The notes under the pieces: generated by a model
Database searches by the model: none
Told to the model about the DNA's origin: nothing
The model's input: only the letters and a program-made list of their open reading frames with translations
Shown: positions 21,331-33,157 of the stretch, in pieces
Position numbering within the stretch: the first letter of the stretch is position 1
How the letters are laid out: the number at the start of each line of letters is the position of its first letter
Position numbers and translations under genes: made by a program
NCBI GenBank assembly: GCA_019828595.1
Contig: JAHQRK010000032.1
Location: forward strand, 124,001 to 188,000
DNA: 64,000 nt
Origin: Aphanomyces cochlioides
Lineage: Eukaryota; Oomycota; Saprolegniomycetes; Saprolegniales; Verrucalvaceae
Direction of reading: 5' to 3'

Positions 21331-21615
21331 ATGGTGGAATTGAGTTTGAACTGCGTGGTTGTCGGTGAGGAAACACCTTTCAGCATCGGCATTGATACTG
21401 AAACGAACGTCGGCCGTTTAAAAGATTCAATCGAGGAGAAGAACATGTATCAGTTCCCTGCAAAGAAACTGGAGCTTTATCATATCGATTTTCGTCAACG
21501 TGGTGACGTTGGGCAACAGAAACCAGCGTTCTTGTGTGTCTCATTTGCGAATTCGTTTGCCAACGCGAAAATATTTGGGCATGGAAGTGAACAAGTCGTT
21601 GATCTGTCGGCGTAA
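21331..21615 (+). CDS. Crinkler (CRN) effector N-terminal domain, fragment
   Basis: 94 residues. The first 60 match the ubiquitin-like CRN N-domain: MVELSLNCVVVGEETPFS, then IDTETNVGRLKDSIEEKN and AKKLELYHID. The last corresponds to the position of the LFLAK-type motif, which is altered here. After RGD the sequence no longer resembles a CRN and stops 35 codons later. No DWL or C-terminal effector domain follows. CRN proteins are modular oomycete intracellular effectors; this copy is a truncated or chimeric remnant. It lies antisense inside the repeat-gene array. Confidence 0.65.
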   Translation: MVELSLNCVVVGEETPFSIGIDTETNVGRLKDSIEEKNMYQFPAKKLELYHIDFRQRGDVGQQKPAFLCVSFANSFANAKIFGHGSEQVVDLSA

Positions 21616-21639
21616 GCACATTTGATATTCCCAGCGGTG

Positions 21640-21840
21640 CTTCGGTAGAATGACAAAGCTTGCTTTCCTCGTCGTCATTGAATTGATCCACATCATCTAG
21701 TTGATCGGATTTATAGTCAATGGAAGGCTGTGTTTCATCACACTTGGATTGAAGTTGTGCTACGGCAAATTGACAGCGATTTCCAAGTTTTGAACAGTTT
21801 ATGAGTCGGAAGCGTTAGCTAAGTAACCGTAGATCTAGCT
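21640..21840 (-). pseudogene. Relic of the repeat/CCCH family: zinc-finger module
   Basis: The minus strand encodes NCSKLGNRCQFA, then a Gln/Ser stretch and SKLCHSTEAPLGIS. These match the CCCH finger and following linker of the copy at 22740-22990 (CQFAHGEAELRS, KVCHSAEAPNSS). The final His is replaced (CQFAVAQ), so the finger is broken. The MAAYF-type module expected next is missing; the CRN fragment occupies that place on the other strand. Confidence 0.55.
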
Positions 21841-21842
21841 AC

Positions 21843-22995
21843 CTACGAATTATCCTTCGACTTCTTCGACGACTGATAGCTCGAGTTGAATTTTGTCTCT
21901 GACTGTAAAACGTTCACCTCGATGACGTCGCTAGAGTCATTTGGAGCGTCAACTTTGACTTGAGTAATGCTTTCATTAGCAGGCTGAGCATCGCTGTGGG
22001 CTTCTTCCCCTTGTTGCACTTGACATCGAGACACATTGAGATCATCACCTTGAAGCGAATTGTGGGAAATACCGTCCTCAGCTCTATTTAAATCGCCGTC
22101 GGCTTCATGGCGAGAGATATTGGTGCCAGCACCACCAGCGTCGTTATCAGCTGTGTCATCTTGAGGTGAATGAAAATCGTCATGGACTTCTTGGCTGCGT
22201 TGTAAATGCCAAGGAAGTCCTCGGGGATGTCCTCCTCGACTAGATGCATCTCGCCCTCAAGTTCACCATCGCTGGATTGATCGCTCTCTCCACTATCAAA
22301 GCCATTTTCACTTGAATTGACGTCGGCATCGTCGCTGGAAGCATCGCCATGTTCACTGCCGGACATTTCATTTGTTTCTTCAAACAAAATTGCCGCTTCT
22401 GTCCACCAAGTCGTGGCGCAACGACTGAAGCAGTCATTTGATGCAGTGGCAGGTCTTGGTGTGCTGTCTCCCCAACTCGCACAATGCTTGGCTGACCATA
22501 AACCTCATAAGTGTTCCAGTTGACCTTGAGAGTGTAGTGGAGACTTTCCTCGAGTTTGTCGAGAAAGGCATCTTTGGTCATTCCACTGGGAAGATTAATC
22601 CCGGCCGCATTGAAAACACCGTCAAGAAAGACATAACTCGTCGTTTCGAGAGCTTTCATAGCTTCAGCTTCAAAGGCTTGAATAGCTTCTTTGATGATCG
22701 CTTCCTCCTGCATCACACTTTGGAAATATGCTGCCATGTTTGTACTCCCCACTGAGCTGTTCGGCGCTTCGGCAGAATGACAAACTTTTCTTTCTTCACT
22801 GTGTAAGTAAAATATCCACAACATCAAGTTTGTTGGGGTTTTCGTCACTTTGAACGTCGCGCGGTGTATCCTCATGGTTTGATCGAAGTTCTGCTTCACC
22901 GTGGGCAAATTGACATTTTCTCCAACGTAAAAAGTTCCCCCGTCACGCCATCGTGTGCAAATTACGGTCTTACGGTCTAAGAGTCTATGAACCTT
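21843..22995 (-). pseudogene. Repeat/CCCH family: finger, MAAYF module and acidic tail, frameshifted
   Basis: Read on the minus strand, a CCCH-like segment (VICTRWRDGG... then, one frame over, NCQFAHGEAELRS) shows both a substitution of the second Cys by Phe and a frameshift near 22875. A well-preserved module follows: MAAYFQSVMQEEAIIKEAIQ, ETTSYVFLDGVFNAAGINLP, QPSIVRVGET. Another frameshift near 22370 separates this from the acidic tail (SSENGFDSGESDQSSDGE, EEDIPEDFLGI) and from the last segment 21843-22034. It is probably the 3' portion of the gene at 23009-24649, now decayed. Confidence 0.65.
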
Positions 22996-23008
22996 CTATT
23001 TACTTGAA

Positions 23009-24649
23009 TCATCGCAACGCGTCGTACCTGGTGGCATTCCTTCGTTTTGTTTGAGGATTGATAGCTCGAGTTGGATATTCGCTAGATAATGCGGACGTTG
23101 ATATTTGACAAGCAGTGGAGATTTCAACCAGTGAACTTTCTGTCGACCCAAAGCTCGCTAGCTTGAATGCAGGGTTTCCTCGTGGATCAATTGTGTAGTT
23201 GAATTGTTTGTCCAGCTTCATGCGATCCACAACACAAGCTATGAAATCTTCTTTCGTCATACCGTCCACTGGACTTGTTTTGATTTGACCGTGTATGTTA
23301 GCCACGTGGAAATATTGGATCTTTCCGAGGGATTTGAGCGCATATGCTGTGAATTTCGTGACTTGTGCCTGAATTGCAGTTTCCACAGCGTTGTTTGGCT
23401 CGGCAGCTTCGACTGCATTTTCAAATTCGCTGCGTGATGTATTTGGTCTTACTGCTCGTTTAACACCGCGGAGGAAAACTTGGTTTCCGTTTGGACTCGT
23501 GACAAAAATCAATCGTTCGTCCTGTTTCATGCGACTCAAAACTTCAGCTATAAAGTCTTTTCTCGTCAAACCTTCCACCGGACTTGATGTAATTTCCGCC
23601 TCAATGGTTTCTACACGAAATATAGCATTCTTTGCAAGCCACGTCAGTGCAAGCCCAGTATACTTTTCCACTGGAGCTTGGACTTCTAATTCCAACTGAA
23701 CGGAGGATTTCTTCAGTGCAGACTGTGTGGCAAATTCCAACTGAACGAAGGATTTCTCCAGTGCAGACTGTGTGGCACCGCTGGCTAATGTGAAAACGGG
23801 GATTCCTTTTGGATCGAGACCATAATTCAGTCTTTTCTCAAGCTTCATTCGATCAACCACAAGTGCTGCAAACTGTTCTGTCGAGATACCTTCCGCGGGG
23901 CTCGTTTTGATTTGTGTCTCAATATCAGCCAAGTAATAGTAAATGTTATTTGACAGCCAGTCGAGTGCAATTAACGTGAACTTGTCCACCGACGTTTGAA
24001 TTGTGTCCAAGTCATTGGCATTGGTTTCATCGCTGATTACCTTATTTTCATCAAGAGATGAAATGCACTTTGGCGAATCCAGGGCTGAGAGTACATCCGC
24101 ATTAGAGCGTCTTTCCTTGAGAACTTTCAGAATCTTTCGAGCAGCTGCTGTCTCTTCTTTCAAAATGGCACGATATGGCGTCCGAACGATCTTGTGTACC
24201 ATGTTGGCAATAGATTCCTCGTTCTCTTCTTCACAAGCACTTTGCAATTTGGAGCGTGTTTTATCAATCAACTTCTTTGTTCTTAAAATATACTTCTGGG
24301 CCCATTCATGTGAATCAGCGTTTGCTTTTGGTATTGGCAACGAACTGGATTCTCGCTGCTTAACAAACAATGGAGGGACACCGGATGATAGTCTTGCGTA
24401 TGGTTTTGCAGCGATAACGACTGCATCCAGAAATGCTTCCGGTGTTACACCACTCCGTTGCTTTGTACTCAATGATTTGATCCACTTCATCATTGTCGGT
24501 ACTGGAAAAAATTCCAATCGATCCAAAACAAGCGCCACTACTGCAACACAATTTTGAATGCTGGGTTGTATGCTGTCGGGGACATCTGATTTACTTTTTT
24601 CCTGAGTGTCCAAGTGTTGGAACTCGGATCCACACAGGAGGAGGCGCAA
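23009..24649 (-). CDS. Repeat/CCCH family copy: head module and three 88-residue repeats
   Basis: 546-codon open frame. Head module near residue 35: CVAVVALVLDRLEFFPV, MMKWIKSLSTKQ and LFVKQRES, a winged-helix-like pattern shared by all family members. A charged helical linker is followed by three repeats (cores YYYLADIETQIKTSPAEGIS, IFRVETIEAEITSSPVEGLT and YFHVANIHGQIKTSPVDGMT), each ending in a D-x-x-G-x-x-VF type strand. It is likely an internal exon of a larger gene continuing into 21843-22995; upstream exons 1-3 of intact paralogues are absent. Function unknown. Confidence 0.65.
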   Translation of the reverse strand: MRLLLCGSEFQHLDTQEKSKSDVPDSIQPSIQNCVAVVALVLDRLEFFPVPTMMKWIKSLSTKQRSGVTPEAFLDAVVIAAKPYARLSSGVPPLFVKQRESSSLPIPKANADSHEWAQKYILRTKKLIDKTRSKLQSACEEENEESIANMVHKIVRTPYRAILKEETAAARKILKVLKERRSNADVLSALDSPKCISSLDENKVISDETNANDLDTIQTSVDKFTLIALDWLSNNIYYYLADIETQIKTSPAEGISTEQFAALVVDRMKLEKRLNYGLDPKGIPVFTLASGATQSALEKSFVQLEFATQSALKKSSVQLELEVQAPVEKYTGLALTWLAKNAIFRVETIEAEITSSPVEGLTRKDFIAEVLSRMKQDERLIFVTSPNGNQVFLRGVKRAVRPNTSRSEFENAVEAAEPNNAVETAIQAQVTKFTAYALKSLGKIQYFHVANIHGQIKTSPVDGMTKEDFIACVVDRMKLDKQFNYTIDPRGNPAFKLASFGSTESSLVEISTACQISTSALSSEYPTRAINPQTKRRNATRYDALR

Positions 24650-24912
24650 GCGACTTCCCAGAGCTAGGTTGTATTGATTGAAGGTTAAAAGGAAAGTGAG
24701 GCCCTGTGGCCGTCACTGACTACATCCTCGTAGATATGATATCGTTCTAGATATCCTGTATCTTCATGTTTGGCAGGTTGTTGAACCATGCCTTCTAGAT
24801 ATGTAGTTGCACCATGCGCAGTGATGAAACCGAATTCTAACACCAAGATCCTTTGGGCATGTTGGTTATCGTCGGATAACTTTGCATGAAAGCGAGACTG
24901 CAAGATGGAGTC

Positions 24913-27900
24913 TTATGAACTGGTCATTGCGTCCATCTTCTCTTCTTCGCACGCTTGGCGCAATTTCAAGCATGCTTTTTCAACCTTTTTGTCCATTTTC
25001 GCAATACATTGCTTGGCATATTGCTTCGCTACAGAGTCTGTATTTTGACAATACGCTGGGTTAAATTCCGCAAATTTTAAGAACGCCAAGGGTTTGTCAG
25101 TCGACAGAACCGCAAAAGATTTCACTCCATCAGCAACAAAACAAAGGAATTCATCAAGTGATACCGTGATATTTTTCATTTCCATCCACTTTTTGATCCA
25201 TTTCATAATTTTAGACACTTGCACATAACAATGTTCATCCAAGATAATTGCTACAATAGCAACACAAATTTGAACCATGGGCTTCAAATTGTCTGGTACA
25301 ATAGTCGCGTCTGAGCTCAATGGGCTTGTCTGCAGGTTACTTCAGTCAAAGGAACGAGGATCATCGAGTTTCATACCTCGTTTCGCAGTGAGAATAAGTT
25401 TTCGTTGTCTAGGGAAGGAGTTGAATCATGGTCTATATCATCCATTGTTCGCTCGGGGTCACTTGCTGAGCATTGTGCAGATAGTGTAAATGCAGGCCTT
25501 CCGTCTGGATGGACTGGAACTTCCAACGCAATGGGGGATTTCTTCAGAGCATACTCGGAGCCTTTATTCTTGCTCAGCATAAAAGCAGGTCGTCCTTGTG
25601 CATCCTTAGCGTATTTCAAACGTGTGTCCTGCTTCATATGCACCACAATACGAGCAACAAATTCGTCCCTAGAGAGGCCATCCACAGGTCTTGTCTTCGT
25701 TTGACTCATTATATTAGCAATGTAATATTGTGGATTCGTCTCCAACCACATGAGTGCTCTAGCCGTGAACTTGTGTGCAGCTGCTTGAACTGCATTTTTT
25801 ACATTTATGGCAGTGATTTTGTCTCTCATGTCCTTGCTTTCGTCCGGAGACGCAAGACTACAACACGATTCTGGTGGTGCGAAAAGTTCTTCTGCCTGAT
25901 TAACTCGTGATTCATCTTGCGTGAGAGCTTTCAAAGTTATTTGAGCGGCTTCGACTTCCTTCACCAAGGCTACACGCGATGGCGTCAGCTCAATCTTGTG
26001 TAAATTTTTAGTGGTATTTGTCTCCATATCTAACGTTGGTGCTAAGGAAGCACCATGATGAGACGCTTTGGAAGTGGCCAGCATGGCGCTATCTTCTTCC
26101 GTTTTTGTTGTTTTGGGTATACTTCTTGGCTCATGAGCTGTCAACATGGAGCTTGCAAGGGTGAATACGTGCCGTCCTTTGAGATCTGTATCGAACTTGA
26201 ATCGATTGTCCTGCTTCATACAATCCACAACACGGGCCACAAAGTCGTCTCTCGAGATGCCTGTGACTGGACTTGCCTTGATTTGACCTTCGATATTCGC
26301 CACGTGAAAGAACTCGTGCTTGACGAGATGTTTGAGTGCAAATGCAGTAAATTTGTCCACACTGTCTTGCACTGCAGCTTCCAAATTTGTCGACGCAATC
26401 GCAGTGGCCTCTGCTGATAGTATGAAGACAGGTCTTCCTTTTGGATCTATCGCGAATTTCAATCGCTTGTCTTGTTTCATTGTGTCGACTATAAGAGCGA
26501 CAAAGTCGTCTTTGGAGACACCTTGAACAGGACTGATTTTGGTCTGACCTTTGACATCAGCGACATGATAACGAGGGTCCGTGGCGAGCCATTTGAGTGC
26601 AATCGCAGTGAACTTGGCCACTGCTTCCTGCAGTGCAAGGTCCAATGCGTTCTGGGACATATTTTCCTCGCTCTGTTCAAAAATACTACTGAGCAAGAAC
26701 GCTTGGCTGCCGTGTGAGCTCACGACAAACTCTAATCGTTGGTCCTTCTTCATTCGATTTATTACGCAAGCGACAAATTCTGCTCTTGAGATACCATCCA
26801 CGGGACTGTCGACAATGCCTGCTTCGATGCCTTCTACTCGAAAGATTGCATTGTTTTCAAGCCACTTCAGTGCAAGCTTTGTAAATTTGCCCTTGGCTTC
26901 TTCGACAGCACAATCGAATGCATCCAGCGCAGGTTCCAGAGTGCGTTCAGTGAGATATATTGACATTGGAACGTCAATTGGTTCCGCGGCGTCATTCAGC
27001 CTTGAATCTTGCTTAGCGTCACCTGCCACGGAGCGTGCCAAGCCATCCGTCGAAACTTCGCTTATGGGGCTGATAGACTCTACCTTGATTGTATCACTGG
27101 TATTGTTCGTAGAGTCAACTTTGGCTTGAGTTGTACATTCATCAGTTGGTGAAGAATCGCCATGGATTTCATGAACTTCGTCGCTACATGGATCGGTGCC
27201 TTTGCTTCCACGATATTCTTCAGCAGTGTTTTGTTTAGATCGATGAGAATCACCATGGGCTGCAGGGATTTTATGGTACATAACGATTTTGTCTTGAATG
27301 CCAAGGATATCTCCAGGAAAGTCATCGGCTATTAAATATACGCCGACTTCATCATCGCTGGATTGATCGCTCTCTCCACTATCGATACTGCTTTGACTCG
27401 AATACTCATCATCGCTGGATTGTACGTTCTCTCCACTACCGACGGAATCTTCAATCGACTTGACGTCATCATCGTCGCTCGAAGCATCTTCATGCTTTCT
27501 ACCAAACTTTCGGCTTGCATAGTTAAACGCAGGACGACTCTTCGCTCCACCAAATCGAGGCGCAACTATTGCTGTCATACGATGCAGTGGCAGGCCACGT
27601 CTTTGTTTCTTTGAAACTCGAACGATACTGGGTTGGCCATAACGGGTCCTATCGACTTCGAGAGTGTAGTGAAGACCGTCTTCTAATTTGCCGATAAAGG
27701 CATCTCTGGTAATTCCAGTTGGAAGCCGTATCTCAATTGAATTGAAAACATCGTCAAGAAAGACACAGCTCTCCGTTTCGAGGGCTTTCATAGCTTCAGC
27801 TTGAAAGGCTTGGATAGCATCTTCAATCATGGCTTCCCCTTGCATCAGCCTTTGAAAATATGCTGCCATATTTGCACTCCCCTGTGAGTCTTCTAGTGCT

Positions 27901-28184
27901 TTCAATGATGTTTTCTTTTCCGTGCAGGAATTCATCGCTGAACCTTTAGATACTATCTCCGATATTTCACTGCGCGGAGAGTAAGGTGCTTCAAGAACAG
28001 TACATTTCCTGGCGCTCGACTTCTTGGTGAGTTCACGAGTACTTGGCGGAACAACTGTCGTCTCGGTGGTCACAAGTTCGAATAAAGCTCTTCCTTTTGA
28101 ATCTGTATCGTATTTGAATCGCTTGTCGTGCTTCATACAATCTACAATGCGAGCTACGTAGTCTTCCTTTGGCATGCCTTTCAA
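24913..28184 (-). CDS. Repeat/CCCH family copy: MAAYF module, acidic region, four repeats, second head module
   Basis: Model: complement(join(24913..25329, 25377..28184)). A 47-nt GTATGA...CAG intron (25330-25376) joins NENLFSLRNE to TSPLSSDATIV in phase. The order is unusual: a truncated repeat, MAAYFQRLMQGEAM module, acidic SSDDDD/SGESDQSS region, four full repeats (cores FRVEGIEAGIVDSPVDGIS, YHVADVKGQTKISPVQGVS, FHVANIEGQIKASPVTGIS, YYIANIMSQTKTRPVDGLS), a stub repeat, then a new head module (CVAIVAIILDEHCYVQV). This reads as a fusion across two tandem units. The 5' beginning is broken, so it may not be expressed as drawn. Confidence 0.6.
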
Positions 28185-30724
28185 TGGAGCATAAGACTCT
28201 GCTGGATTAAATTCAGTGAACGAGTTATCGCGCTGGTGTTCTCTTCGCCACAGTCTTCACGCAATGGAAATCCTACTTTTGCAAGTTTTTTGTTTATCGT
28301 CGAGATACATTCCACAGTGTATTCTTTCGCAGCTGGGTCTGAAACTTGATAATAATACACTGGGTTGATTTCTGCTTGCTTTAAGAACCCTTGAGGCTTC
28401 TTAGTTAACAGTTTTGCAAATGGTGTCACTTCAGCAGCAACCAAACCAACAATTGTATCGAGAGACGGGAGAAATTGCTTCTTTTCATCAACGGTTGGAT
28501 GCATTTCTTCAATTCTACCAACTCGAAAAATCCGTACTCGTCCACAAATGTTGCTACAATTGCAACACATATGTCAACTGTAGATTTCAAAGGAGGCATA
28601 AATTTTGTAGCGTTTGATCCCGCAGTATACATCTGCAGGAAATCTCAGTGTAAGACCAAAAGAATTGCATACCCTATTTCGAGGCGAGTTGAGAGTTTTC
28701 CTATCAAGAAATGTTCGTGAAGCGTTGTCATCCTTTCCTAGTTTGGCAGAATTATCTAAGTTTTTCGTGGAGATCATGAAAACTGGTCTCCCATCTGGAC
28801 ATAGAGTGTACTCAAGTGCAATCGCCGTAAATTTGTCAACCGCTTCTTGGGTTGTAACGTCGTCAGTAGTCCAGAGATTCTCCCATGATTCTGCAACTTG
28901 GATTGTAGTTGCTTTTGGATCTTGATGTCCCATTTGATTAAAATTGTGTGCGATGTTTTCAGTCTCGGCACTGTCGTGTTCCACTTCAGCGTCGAGTGTT
29001 TTCTGCGGGGTAGTGTTGATACTTGTGATAGTCTTTATGGCGTCTTCTTTTGGAAAAGCGTTGCATAGTTTTAAGCGCGCATTCTTGACCTTTCGTTCCT
29101 CGTTTCGGATATAATGGTCGGTCCATTCTTTCACGAAAGAGTTAGCAACAAACCGATTAATTGCTTTGATTTCCCGTTGCTTGACAAACATTAGAGGTTG
29201 GGTAAGCGACACGCATGCAAATGGCCCCACAGCAACAACAACTAGATCGAGAAAAGCATCTGGAGAAATTGCCAAACCTTGCTTTCGGATCAACTTCGTG
29301 ATCCATTTCGTCATTTTTGACACTGGAAAATTCCCAAATCGATCCAGAATATTGGCTACGATGGCCTCGGCACTCTCAACAAGGACTTCCAACCTCTCAT
29401 GCTTGCTAGGTATGTCCAAGCTCAAATTCGTCATTCTCTGAAGGATATGTTAGTCAAACAGGAAGAAAATAGGGAGCTCCATACCTTGTTGCTTGGATTC
29501 GCAGCGTTTTTTCCCTCGACTTGAGGAATTGACTCATTGCGAATGCAATCCATTTTTCCTTCGGGAAAGTTTACATCACAAGGAGACTTCGCACCCCGCG
29601 CATGGATCAACTTCGCGTTTTGGTAAATTTTGTCGAAATTTCCGTTCAGAAACGCTTGCGTGGAGATTGCCACGGTTGCTCGTAGAATATTTGCATTAGT
29701 CTCAAAACCTGCGTTGGAAAATTGTAGTCGCTTGCTGTGTATTTGATTGCTTGAGTCGAAAATGTATCTGTGGCAATCTCTTGTACCATCTTGAAAGTTT
29801 TCAATGTCCAGACTTGTTTCGGCGATTGTTGCGAACTTTGAAGTTTGAATGCTTGCTCAATCAAAGCATGACATTCCACTGCAAACTCTGGGAATCACAG
29901 TGCAATTCAAGTATGCCACGGCGTCCAAGTTGGCGTAGAATGACTGAGACTGGCGGTTCCAATGACGAGATCCACCTAACGAGCTGGTATTTAGAGGCGG
30001 ATATTGAGTCTTACCAATGTCTGAAAGGTGACGACGACGGTAACGACAAACGAAAATCTTTCAGCAGACGCGAGAAGATTTCGCGTGAGTGAGCTGCACT
30101 CAAACGGACAGGATCTTGTGCTAGATATCCCACCAGCTCATCTTCAAATGGGACGATAGCACCTAGCCCTTCCATCCACTGACTTGTATTCTCTAGAATG
30201 CGCCAGTGGTAAGTTTCTGGTGATGAACTCTTAGGAGGACATTCATAGTCTTTAACTGCTGCTCAAGCGCTGCAACGAGATCCTCTTTGCCGTTTTCTAG
30301 GCACCTATTCACCTGACGATTGCGCAGCAGAGTTGACGCTCTTACCACATTTGAATGCCTGATTTTTGCTGGCGTAGGCATCCACATAAGCGGTCATATG
30401 GTGTCTCGAGCGAATCCCTTCTCTCTTCGGAAAGATAAATGCGAGAAACACACCCATTTGAGGTATTCGTGCGATTTTACTCGACTTCTTGCACTCAGCA
30501 GCCAAAACCCAGCCTTCAACTCCATCGACAACCGTGCGAGAAACGTTTCCACAACTTTCAATCGCACACACAACATCGTCAAGCCAGGCAATTGGCTTCT
30601 CTTGCGCTAGTTGTAGCAGTTGAATCAAGTCCACTCGTCCTGTAGCGTGGATGTGAGTGACAACACTTGCTGTCGTTCGCGACACGTCATCTTCGTAAAC
30701 GTCTGCTATCTTCGCAGCGTCCAT
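28185..30724 (-). pseudogene. Repeat/CCCH family copy, 5' part with multiple frameshifts
   Basis: Exon 1 (from 30724, MDAAKIADVYEDD) and exon 2 follow the intact copy at 33.7-38.7 kb, but several lesions are visible. The phase is wrong at the first splice joint (near 30318). There are 1-nt indels near 30240 and 29885, loss of frame near 29700, and another indel near 28440. Exon 28574-29434 has the head module (AEAIVANILDRFGNFPV) and then a repeat that jumps from KFTAIALE straight to YTLCPDGRPVF, a deletion of about 45 residues. A splice to 28632 (second head module, CVAIVATFVDEYGFF) is plausible. The whole is probably non-functional. Confidence 0.65.
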
Positions 30725-31748
30725 CTATTAGACAGCGCTTGTATTGCTCTACCGTGACTGTCGGCTTCAGTTAAGTGACTGCAACTGCCAAGATTGATAT
30801 ATCACCAGCAACTGACAACATTCGACAGTTTCTCGACTCCAAAGTCTCATTTGTTGAAAAGGGCATTCTGCACATCACCAACTACTCTCTTTCCGATAAA
30901 TTTCGCGATAGATTACCATTTTCCTCGCGCAAATATGCATGTGGTGTGTTTGCGATTCGCAGAGTAGTTTGATCTTGTCACTCCTGCACTGTCAAATGTC
31001 CTACGCAGCCCCAGAAAGTCGACTAATGGTCCGTCGCCGCTCGAAAGAACCAAGCATTTCAAAGCATGGAGAGCTTGATTTCATGATGATTCTTCGACGA
31101 GAAGCTATTTTCCTGCTCAGAGGCTGTCCAGAACGCCAAGGAAGAGCATATACTTCATAGACTACAACACTATGACGTTGTTTCGAGCATTCATGCTCTT
31201 CAGTCGGTAACCTCCTCGTTCTTCACTTACAGGCGCTAGGCTGAGCAGTATTTCTCTCTGACCACCGAGGACGATGGAAGCTTCGGTTGTCCGTGGATGA
31301 CATTCTCATCATTGAATAGGTGTCTATTCATCTGCGTCAATATTCACGTTGGAATGAGATGCGATGAAATCGCTTCATTTGAAGCTAAGAGTATGCTGAC
31401 AGCGGTATCATCGAAGGAATCCCAGCGGCTTGGCTAGGAATTTCATGTCAACTTCCAAGCCTTCCACTTCATTGATAACATCACGAGCCACTTTTCTGAG
31501 CACTCAATCCTAAAGACGACGTAGTAAAGGCGGGAAAATCTGTTTCTCTGTAGCCTGTTGATGCAGCTGAACCAAATCCACTCCTGCGACTTGGAAAGTC
31601 GCAAATACTACTCTGATCCAAAAAGAATGCAACGATGTTTATACTTGAATAAAGTATACGTAAATGTCACGAAATATCTTGCTTTTTGAATTGAACCTTC
31701 AAATTTCATAAACTGCCGATGAATTAAAATCAAACAAGTATTTTATTA
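30725..31748. other. Intergenic region containing a family exon-1 relic (about 31250-31620)
   Basis: On the minus strand 31540-31600 reads VAGVDLVQLHQQATE, matching TGRVDLIQLLQLAQE of exon 1 at 30305-30724. 31340-31500 also parallels the 38260-38420 part of the intact copy. No open frame remains. 30725-31200 shows nothing firm. Confidence 0.5.
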
Positions 31749-33157
31749 TTACCCTACTTGATCATGGGAATTGAGATGGTGAATGGCACTGGAGTAGATC
31801 GCGGGCGAGCACTGAACATTAAACGTTGATAGATGTCCAATCAATGCGTCCTTGCTCATGTGAGGAATCTTGAAGTTATTACCGCCATGCACGTCCAAGG
31901 AGCATTCCAGAACCTTTTGCAAGGTCACAAATGTCTTTGCCAGAGTATTTACTGGCAACTCAATAAAAGCATCTTCCACAGCACCAATGAGTTCGTCTAT
32001 CGAACGCATACTCTTTTGGTGCTGTAAACTCTGAATAGCGTTAAAAAATCCTAGGTCGAGAACATTGAAATCTGGACTGTTGGGGGGTTGGTTTGACACA
32101 GTGATATTCTGCACACCTCTCAACTGCAACACATCAGTTGACAAGCATTTGTGGGGACCAGCATTGTCTTGCTGGATCACCACACCAGTCCGCAAGGAAG
32201 CGCGGGGAAATTTGGATATGATTGCTGGTAGCACGTTCTCGTAAATGGACTTCAGATACACGGTAGAGTCGACATTTTGTGGGGTCGTGACCATGGTCCC
32301 CTTGGACGATTCTTGCTTTTCCGGACAGCTGGAAGACGCTTGAACGAACGGCCAAATGCCGAGCTTTCCGTCGAAGACACGTCTTGTGTGGGCGTCGTAA
32401 CGAGGACAGGCCACTGCCGCTAAAAACATCACCTTGGTGACAAACGACTTGGACTTGGCGGTACGCAGGGCGAGCTCCTCGTCCTCGTAGACGTAGTACT
32501 TGTTCTTGACCTTGGCCAACCAAAACCACTTCTCGTCGATATGTACGACATTGTGCATATCGGCAAAAGAATGGGTTCCGATCGGCCCAGGTCGAAGAAA
32601 TCCCAGAGAAAAGCGGAGGCGTTGCATCTTGTTGGCGTCAGTCAATGTCGGCTTGATGATGCTTGATCTTGCCTTCAGGTTCTTCGTTTCCTTCATATGT
32701 CTCACAATGGTCGTCATGGGAATGTGACACTTTGCAGCGAGAGTGCGCAGTGTTTGACGGTCTTGATGTTTGACTTGCTTGATCGCAACTTCGATCGCCT
32801 CAGTAGTTCGTTGACGTGGTCGACCTGAGTTTCCTAAAGTAGAGTACCTCTTAAAACTGATATTCATCGAAATCAATGTTTAACGTCAAAATATTATATT
32901 TGAAAGGTTATTACCTCTTTTTTTCGCCGCTATGTCGGTGACGAGATCGCCGCGAACCAAAGACCTCTTTGCACGAGACCAAAAGCGAGATATGGTTGTC
33001 CGGTGGCAGTTGAAGTAGCTGGCAGTCTCAGACGCTGCTCCATACGGAAGTCGCCCATCCACCATGGCGCTGAGCAGCATTTCATGGCTTTCAATCTCTC
33101 CTCGCCTGTGAGGTTTCTCTTCAACTGTTCTTGTACGGCAGACGAGTTGGCGGGCAT
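31749..33157 (-). mobile_element. Mariner-like (plant-type MLE) transposase, one intron, one frameshift
   Basis: Exon 2 (31749-32833) holds a DDD catalytic triad: HIDEKWFW, QQDNAGPHK and NSPDFNVLDLGFF. Exon 1 (32915-33157) has the helix-turn-helix (SYFNCHRTTISRFWSRAKRS). An 81-nt intron (32834-32914) joins KKRG to NSGRPRQRT, the expected arrangement for this family. A frame break near 33080, between ERLKAM and LLSAM, inactivates the copy unless it is a sequencing error. I could not find convincing terminal inverted repeats or a TA duplication, so the element ends are unknown. It sits just downstream of the intact repeat gene ending at 33685. Confidence 0.82.

Noticed and set aside
20799..21368. 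189-codon plus frame with apparent hydrophobic segments
   Set aside because: It is the antisense of a family relic (parallel to 21860-22390) read into the CRN fragment; the hydrophobic stretch is an artefact of reverse-complemented acidic codons.
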